Part shown: positions 35,253 through 39,289 of the stretch, one piece after another | How positions within the stretch are numbered: the stretch's first letter is position 1 | Layout of the letters: each line of letters starts with the position of its first letter | DNA from: Sinomonas mesophila | Lineage (GTDB): Bacteria; Actinomycetota; Actinomycetes; Actinomycetales; Micrococcaceae | Assembly (NCBI RefSeq): GCF_001999765.1 | Contig: NZ_KV908322.1 | Span: 426,889-466,177, forward strand | DNA: 39,289 nucleotides | Reading direction: 5' to 3' | The notes under the pieces: generated by a model | The model's input: the letters and a program-made list of their open reading frames with translations, nothing else | What the model was told of the DNA's origin: nothing | Databases searched by the model: none | Program-made: the position numbers and the translations under genes

Positions 35253-36098
35253 ATGAGGGATCGCGAGCAGGCCGGGGAGCTTGTTGTGACCAGGCCCTGG
35301 ACAGCCCAATCGGCACGGATCTTCGAGGAGGGACGCGCCCACCGCCTAGTGCTGAATTGTGCGCTCGGATTCAACGAACCGTCGCTCGAGTTTCTCCGGG
35401 GGCTTCCGATCCGCGAGTTGCAGATCATTGATCGGCGCCTGACAACCCTTGAGCCCATCTACTCGCTTGCCCCGACCCTGGAGTCGCTCCATGTGACCAC
35501 CCATCCTGACCTGAAGATCAGGCTCACCGAGCTGCCAAGGCTCCATAGCCTCGGGGCGTTCTGGGCACAGGTAAAGGACACCATCGGCCAAATTGCTGGG
35601 CTCGAGCACCTGTTCCTGCTGACATACACGCCCGACGACTTGGAGCCGCTGTCTTCGCACGTGGCCCTGGAAACCCTCCGGATGAAGGACAGGCCGAAAC
35701 TGAGCTCCCTGGCTGGCCTGTCTCAATTCCCCAAGCTTGACCAACTCGGCATCTACTTGGCCTCTCGGCTTAAAGACATATCTGCACTGCGCAGCCGATC
35801 CGCGATCCGCGAGCTCGAGCTGGAATCCTGCAAGAAGCTGAAGAAGATCGATGACCTCGCAGAGTGCGTGGGACTGCGGCGGCTCAATCTCGCCGACTGC
35901 GGCGACATCGAATCTCTAGGTCCCTTGAGAGGGCTGACCCAGCTGGAGGAGCTCTACCTCTACGAATCGACCAAGATCTTGGACCAGGACCTCTCGCCCA
36001 TAGCAGGCCTTCCGAGACTCAGGATCCTTCGAATGATGAACCGCCGTGGATACAACCCGTCCGTGCATGAACTCCAAGCGCGGATGGACGGGACCTGA
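35253..36098 (+). CDS. Leucine-rich-repeat protein
   Basis: A 281-residue protein. From about residue 50 to 265 it is built of irregular ~22-residue leucine-rich repeats (LPIRELQII, LESLHVTTHPDL, LEHLFLLTY, LETLRMKDRPKLSSLAGL, IRELELESCKKLKKIDDL, LRRLNLADCGDIESLGPL, LEELYLYESTKI, LRILRMMN). There is no signal peptide or membrane helix, so it is cytoplasmic. ATG 35253 is preferred over the adjacent ATG 35250 because GAGGGG at 35242-35247 is better spaced. Base composition is lower in GC than the chromosome, consistent with acquired cargo of the integrated element. The binding partner is unknown; the C-terminal end may be rearranged (see the fragment at 36071-36241). Confidence 0.7.
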   Translation: MRDREQAGELVVTRPWTAQSARIFEEGRAHRLVLNCALGFNEPSLEFLRGLPIRELQIIDRRLTTLEPIYSLAPTLESLHVTTHPDLKIRLTELPRLHSLGAFWAQVKDTIGQIAGLEHLFLLTYTPDDLEPLSSHVALETLRMKDRPKLSSLAGLSQFPKLDQLGIYLASRLKDISALRSRSAIRELELESCKKLKKIDDLAECVGLRRLNLADCGDIESLGPLRGLTQLEELYLYESTKILDQDLSPIAGLPRLRILRMMNRRGYNPSVHELQARMDGT

Positions 36099-36241
36099 AC
36101 CCTCCTCGCCAGACGAGCTCCAAGAGCCACCAACTCCCGGCTCACGAATTAAGTGGGACGGGCGAGACCGACTACGGATCACCAGACGTTCTGGAGTTCT
36201 ACGACATGTCTGGTCTATGGAGGGAAACTTCGGCCGGATGA
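36071..36241 (+). pseudogene. Possible 3' fragment of a gene lacking its 5' end
   Basis: An open frame with no usable start runs from 36071 to a TGA at 36239-36241. Its last ~26 codons (TGETDYGSPDVLEFYDMSG, then LWRETSAG) have high third-position GC and protein-like composition. The stop overlaps the ATG of the next gene as ATGA, the usual coupling signal. This suggests the remnant of a gene that once preceded the small acidic protein and whose 5' part was lost at the junction with the LRR gene, or a frameshift in the LRR gene. It may also be chance. Confidence 0.3.
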
Positions 36242-36579
36242 GTTCGAACCCACCACAAATCATCTGGCGGACGGATGCCCCGACAGGAATCACCGACTTG
36301 ATCAGCAAAGGAGCCGAAGTGATCCGGATCTCCAAGCGGTTCCAAGAAGCCGCGCAGAGGATCTTGGATGGCGACGAATCCAAGATCGCTGCTGCAGCGT
36401 TGGAAGGTGTCCTGCTCGATGAGCACCTGGGCGAAGAAGACATGGAAGATCTACTCTTCGCCCTCTCGCTCTACGCTCCAGGCGACGGCCCCGAGTACTA
36501 CGACGGCCCCCAACTTCGAAGAACCCTCAGGGAAACCCTCAGCAACGTCCTCCCCCCAAGAGAGGAAGAACAGCCCTAA
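36238..36579 (+). CDS. Small acidic hypothetical protein
   Basis: A 113-residue protein of unknown family, beginning MSSNPPQIIWRTDAP. The centre is helical (VIRISKRFQEAAQRILDGDESKI) and the C-terminal half acidic (DEHLGEEDMEDLLFALSLYAPGDGPEYYDG), ending in a Pro/Glu tail. ATG 36238 is chosen because it overlaps an upstream stop as ATGA; ATG 36217 and a longer frame from 36046 inside the LRR gene are alternatives. Small acidic proteins coupled to a preceding gene are often immunity or antitoxin proteins, but nothing here proves that. Confidence 0.5.
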   Translation: MSSNPPQIIWRTDAPTGITDLISKGAEVIRISKRFQEAAQRILDGDESKIAAAALEGVLLDEHLGEEDMEDLLFALSLYAPGDGPEYYDGPQLRRTLRETLSNVLPPREEEQP

Positions 36580-36660
36580 CCGCAGAAAGCCGGGAAGGGT
36601 CACCCGAACGGTCCGACTCGTCCCACATCAACACGTCTCGCTGCCACTCAAAGAACGGGA

Positions 36661-36807
36661 GTTGCGTTTGACCCACTGGTCCTGACTGAGTCCTCCAGCC
36701 GATTGGCCTTGGTAGACGCCGAGAACGGCCGCTCGCTGGCTGGGGCCGAGATTGCAGGCTCGCTGGGCCTCGGAGTCAGGACGCTCTACCGGTGGCTTGC
36801 CCTATAG
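36661..36807 (+). pseudogene. Transposase HTH remnant
   Basis: The frame reads VAFDPLVLTESSSRLALVD, then AENGRSLAGAEIAGSLGLG and VRTLYRWLAL before a TAG. This is the N-terminal helix-turn-helix of an IS-type transposase (pattern GRSxAEIAxSLGVxxxTLYRWL). The catalytic part is absent, and flanking sequence does not continue the gene, so it is a decayed insertion-sequence relic. The 10-mer CGGGAGTTGC at 36656-36665 just before it also occurs at 32071-32080 in the direct repeat. Confidence 0.5.
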
Positions 36808-36846
36808 AGACGCACCGAGGATACGACCGATGCCCTCCTTGCGGGT

Positions 36847-37149
36847 TTAGCGATCGAACTCCCAGTCCTCAAGCTGTGTGTGCACAGGGATCAGATTGAT
36901 CACGAGGTCGGTGCGACCTTCAACCTCGACGAGTTGGGTGCGGCATGCCTCAGCGACCTGACGGGAGGAGAACGCTCCGATCTGGCCACCGCTGTTGCCT
37001 TCTGCGTCCTCCCACTCGACGGCATATACAGCCTCCGGGCTGCGGTATCCCCTTGGAAGCTTCATGAACGGGCTGCGCCAAGTTCGGAAGTGCCATCGCC
37101 CTATACGGAGACGGATGTGGCGAAGGTCTTGAATTTCGAATTCGAACAC
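36847..37149 (-). CDS. Small hypothetical protein
   Basis: A 100-residue protein of unknown function. The region from MKLPRGYRSPEAVYAVEWED through GAFSSRQVAEACRTQL to TDLVINLIPVHTQLEDWEF reads as a compact alpha/beta domain with good codon structure on this strand. Start is uncertain: GTG 37149 has AGGA about 8 bases upstream, whereas ATG 37065 would give a 72-residue form starting at MKLPRGY. It is the only minus-strand gene among the cargo. No similarity was recognised. Confidence 0.5.
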   Translation of the reverse strand: MFEFEIQDLRHIRLRIGRWHFRTWRSPFMKLPRGYRSPEAVYAVEWEDAEGNSGGQIGAFSSRQVAEACRTQLVEVEGRTDLVINLIPVHTQLEDWEFDR

Positions 37150-37595
37150 ACTGAAATCCTATTGGTGGTCAGGGGCGATTTCTTGTTTCGCTGCCGACGC
37201 TTTCACTCGACACGGCACCAGCGGCAGGCTGGACGGATGGCCAGAGGGCACCACTCTCGCGATGAGGAAGCTCCTCGGCGGGAGGACCATGAAGATGACT
37301 GCAGGGTCTGCCCGGCTAAGTCCGAAAATCAGGGCGTATCGGAGACGAGTACTGACGGTGGAGGCTTGGGGCCCCTGTGAGAACAGGGCCCCCGGACTCG
37401 GCCTGACTCGAACAGGCTGCCACCCTCTCCATCATGGGTGCGGTCATCTGGAGCCAGCACACCTTGAGCGAGGACAGGATCATGGACTCACACTTGCAGC
37501 GGCGAAGCGAGTCGGCGGGCTTCAGATACCCCGCATCACATCCGGGCCTGGTGCACAAAGCCTTCTACTCCCGTGCCAGGAATACCCGTGCATGC
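37150..37595. other. Cargo region without recognisable gene
   Basis: This stretch has lower GC than the chromosome and no convincing ORF. An imperfect GGGG-rich hairpin with a GAGA loop lies at 37368-37393. A small hairpin at 37401-37417 (GCCTG/CAGGC around a 7-base loop) resembles a tRNA T-arm on the minus strand, but no full tRNA could be built around it. The region is probably scrambled mobile DNA. Confidence 0.4.
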
Positions 37596-37653
37596 CAGTT
37601 AGCCAACGCGAGTTGCATCTGGTGCGAGAACCGCCGTCTCGTCGCGATTTCAG
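37596..37653 (+). repeat. Direct repeat copy 2
   Basis: This is the second copy of the segment at 32060-32116, same orientation, exactly 5536 bases away over most of its length. Here it is not preceded by a dif core (no ATAAT) and leads within about 20 bases into the decayed third recombinase-unit gene. Together the two copies bracket the intact recombinase unit and its cargo. Confidence 0.8.
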
Positions 37654-37674
37654 CACACCAGGCACGCTGCGCCT

Positions 37675-38048
37675 GTCACCGAGCTCCTCCAACGGCTCGT
37701 CATCAACGCAGGCTCGGAACCAGCCTGAGGCTAGCGCCTCACCCCAAGAGGCGGCGTCCAGTGAGTGGTCCACGCTGGCTAGCTGCCTGTCGTGGATCGG
37801 GCTGAGGTGATCCTCGTCGTCCCATTCGGCCAGCAGATCGAAGAAGTGACCGCGCTGGACCTGACGATGTCAGCGTCACCGAGGAACTAGTCACTATACG
37901 GCTAGGCAGCATCGAGATCGCACTGCCCGACCCGCTCGACGGCCCCTGGCGCCATGTGGCATCCGATCCTGGCCATAGCCTGACGGCAGCACATCCCATG
38001 GGTCTACCGCGGCGTCTCCCCCGCCGGCACATCAACCCAGCCACCTGA
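37675..38048 (+). pseudogene. Decayed, internally deleted copy of the triple zinc-ribbon recombinase-like gene
   Basis: The DNA matches two parts of the intact gene at 33716-35170. 37675-37712 matches the stretch near 34148-34172, and from about 37711 it continues with the stretch from about 34635 to 34990, so ~460 bases are deleted. Very similar blocks include CAGCATCGAGATCGC, CTGCCCGACCCGCTCGACGG and CCCAAGAGGCGG. Small indels and stops break the frame. No trace of the recombinase or HTH genes precedes it. It is the relic of an older or tandem copy of the same element. Confidence 0.85.
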
Positions 38049-38133
38049 CTCGTCAGTACTCCGCCACGATTTAGGTCGCTGGCCTAACCTGCGCCGACGG
38101 TCGGTACGAGGATCGCGGTCAGATCGTGCGCGG

Positions 38134-38316
38134 TCACCGCGACCACCACAGCCATTTGGTCTCATTGATGACGGCATGGGCGCGGCAGGTGTAACTCACC
38201 GCCCCGTTTTCCCAGTACCGGACGACCGCGGTGCCCTTGCACCAGTGGCAATGCGTTTCCGTCCGCCCGTGATGTGTGCGCGACGACATGATCGAAGGCA
38301 CCAACTCGGGGGTCAT
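38134..38316 (-). CDS. Small zinc-finger-like protein
   Basis: A 60-residue protein, MTPELVPSIMSSRTHHGR onward, with HCHWCKGTAVVRYWENG and YTCRAHA. The CxxC pair followed by C-x2-H suggests a single zinc-binding module. Its ATG overlaps the stop of the preceding gene as ATGA. It is the last gene of a three-gene minus-strand operon of tiny proteins. Function unknown; such proteins are common in phages and integrative plasmids. Confidence 0.6.
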   Translation of the reverse strand: MTPELVPSIMSSRTHHGRTETHCHWCKGTAVVRYWENGAVSYTCRAHAVINETKWLWWSR

Positions 38317-38525
38317 GCTGCTGCCTCTACGATGAGCCCCGGTGCTCGGTGCGGGCCTGCTGCCCATTCCGCATGCATTGCCGGGATGTGGTTGCCGATC
38401 GAGTCATGCTCCGCCAGCTCCGCTTTGAGGCCGGAGATCAGTTCGCGCAGGATCCGGTAGTTGCCAGAGTCCTCCTGGAGAGACTGGGCGAGGTCCAGGC
38501 ACTCGCCCAAGCGTGCCCGGCTCAT
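38313..38525 (-). CDS. Small helical hypothetical protein
   Basis: A 70-residue protein (MSRARLGECLDLAQSLQED, then ILRELISGLKAELAEHDSIGN) with a likely amphipathic helix pair. It overlaps the next gene by ATGA and the previous gene by TGATG, so all three genes are translationally coupled. No family was recognised. Confidence 0.55.
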   Translation of the reverse strand: MSRARLGECLDLAQSLQEDSGNYRILRELISGLKAELAEHDSIGNHIPAMHAEWAAGPHRAPGLIVEAAA

Positions 38526-38707
38526 CACGCCGCCTCCAGCTCGGGGGCCCACTGCACATTGCAGTTCGAGGGCCCATCGTCCAAGGCCCGGCATGGGCCT
38601 GCGGGACGATTCGCGGTCAGTGCCTGGGCGTAGAGGCCCAGACGGTCATTCGGCGTCCGGTGTCCGGAACGGTTCCACATCTGGACGACTTCATCGACAT
38701 CCACCAT
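38525..38707 (-). CDS. Small hypothetical protein, first gene of operon
   Basis: A 60-residue protein (MVDVDEVVQMWNRSGHRT, NDRLGLYAQALTANRP, CRALDDGPSNC). GAGGAGG lies upstream of the ATG on the minus strand and a good promoter is present at 38807-38780. It overlaps the next gene by one base (TGATG). No family was recognised. The operon is divergent from a GntR/FadR-type regulator, its likely controller. Confidence 0.55.
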   Translation of the reverse strand: MVDVDEVVQMWNRSGHRTPNDRLGLYAQALTANRPAGPCRALDDGPSNCNVQWAPELEAA

Positions 38708-38779
38708 GGCCCCCGCCTCCTCGGTCTAGCTCTAAGGGCGGTCGGTCCGGGATCCTCATCCCGTCCCGCTGTTGTTTTA

Positions 38780-38815
38780 ACTCTAAACCTATGAGTTCAC
38801 ATGTCAAGGGTTTAG
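38780..38815. promoter_or_regulatory. Divergent promoter with operator-like inverted repeat
   Basis: On the minus strand TTGACA (38807-38802), a 16-base spacer and TAGAGT (38785-38780) form a strong promoter for the small-gene operon. An inverted repeat CTAAACC (38783-38789) / GGTTTAG (38809-38815) overlaps the -10 box and borders the -35 box. On the plus strand TAGTAT (38813-38818) is a candidate -10 for the regulator gene. A repressor bound here could control both directions. Confidence 0.6.
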
Positions 38816-38848
38816 TATGAAATAGATCACAAGGAGGAGGATGGACAC

Positions 38849-39289
38849 GTGAGCAGCTGGAGGGAACAACTGGCCTTCGCACCGCTGGAGAACGCGGTGC
38901 GCGGAGAGGAGACCGGCCGCCGGCTCCGCCAGGCGATCGAGCTGGGGCTCCTCGAGGACGGCACGCAGCTGCCGAGCGAGAACGACCTCGCCGCGATGAT
39001 GGGGATCTCGACCCAGACCCTGCGCTCCGCCCTGGCCGAGCTCCGCCACCTGGGCCTCGTCGAGACCCGACGCGGGCGCGGCGGCGGCAGCTTCGTCAAG
39101 GCCAACACCGGCGACCTGGCGAAGGCGCGCCGGGAGACGCTCGCCGCCTACTCGCTCGAGGACCTGCGCGACATCCGCGAGTACCGCGCCGTCCTGGCCG
39201 GCTCCGCCGCCGCCGCCGCGGCCGGAAGGTCACAGCAGATCTCCGTCAGCCGCCTCGCCTCGCTCGCAGCGATGGTCGGGACCGCCGAG
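38849..39289 (+). CDS. GntR-family (FadR/FCD-type) regulator, 5' part
   Basis: The first 147 residues of a regulator that continues beyond the window. A winged HTH covers residues ~15-85: RLRQAIELGLLEDGTQLPSEND, then LAAMMGISTQTLRSALAELRHLG and the wing ETRRGRGGGSFV. The helix after it (YSLEDLRDIREYRAVLAGSAAAAAA) is the start of an FCD-type effector domain. GTG 38849 is preceded by AAGGAGGAGG; an ATG at 38841 is followed almost at once by a stop. It is divergent from the tiny-gene operon with an inverted repeat between them, typical of a local repressor. Confidence 0.85.
   Translation, partial: MSSWREQLAFAPLENAVRGEETGRRLRQAIELGLLEDGTQLPSENDLAAMMGISTQTLRSALAELRHLGLVETRRGRGGGSFVKANTGDLAKARRETLAAYSLEDLRDIREYRAVLAGSAAAAAAGRSQQISVSRLASLAAMVGTAE

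Noticed and set aside
37401-37417. tRNA gene suggested by a T-arm-like hairpin with TTCGAGT loop
   Set aside because: No matching acceptor, D-arm or anticodon stem could be found on the minus strand; at most a relic.
37262-37810. Plus-strand frame of 182 codons across the cargo end
   Set aside because: It runs through the direct repeat and into the decayed gene in the wrong frame, so it cannot be an intact gene.
38783-38815. Second dif-like site suggested by CATGTCAAGG
   Set aside because: The core lacks TTATGT and ATAA; the bases are explained by a TTGACA promoter and an inverted repeat.

Overview
The window is very GC-rich DNA from the chromosome of a high-GC Gram-positive bacterium, most likely a Micrococcaceae member (Arthrobacter/Sinomonas-like). 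Evidence for this is the phoH-ybeY-CNNM-era order, a long LeuA with a Leu-codon leader, an actinobacterial bcc-aa3 respiratory chain (lipoprotein CtaC, a small CtaF, diheme QcrC), many GTG starts, -10 boxes of the TAnnnT type and several apparently leaderless genes. No tRNA, rRNA or CRISPR array was seen.

Positions 1-31848 are mostly conserved chromosome. First come the 3' end of rsmE, a GerMN lipoprotein, phoH-ybeY-CNNM/CBS protein-era, an LCP-family cell-wall ligase, an M13 peptidase, leuA with its leader peptide, recO, uppS, an alpha/beta hydrolase, pyrD, a DUF3043 protein, an M20 peptidase and an IscA-like Fe-S carrier. Next is the respiratory block: ctaC-ctaD-ctaF on +, a GntR/UTRA regulator, then qcrB-qcrA-qcrC-ctaE on -. 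It is followed by trpD, an AsnC/Lrp-type single-domain protein, a DUF3054 membrane protein, a VOC + YCII + ECF42-type sigma group, a putative transmembrane terpene cyclase and a small 'ADP-ribosylation/crystallin J1'-type protein. Most convergent junctions carry long GC-rich hairpins.

The character changes after 31849. A 28-bp sequence at 32036-32063 has the architecture of a chromosome-dimer resolution (dif) site. Just downstream lies a translationally coupled three-gene unit: an apparently active tyrosine recombinase, a small HTH protein, and a protein with three tandem zinc-ribbon-like modules fused to a recombinase-like region that lacks recognisable catalytic residues. Beyond it is visibly less GC-rich cargo: an LRR protein, an orphan 3' gene fragment coupled to a small acidic protein, a transposase HTH remnant and a small minus-strand gene. 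A repeat of the sequence next to dif follows, and then a decayed copy of the third recombinase-unit gene. The locus therefore looks like repeated integration of one element type at or beside dif, with decay of the older copy.

The window ends with a minus-strand operon of three tiny overlapping genes. It is divergent from a GntR/FadR-type regulator that runs off the end, and the shared promoter region holds an inverted repeat.
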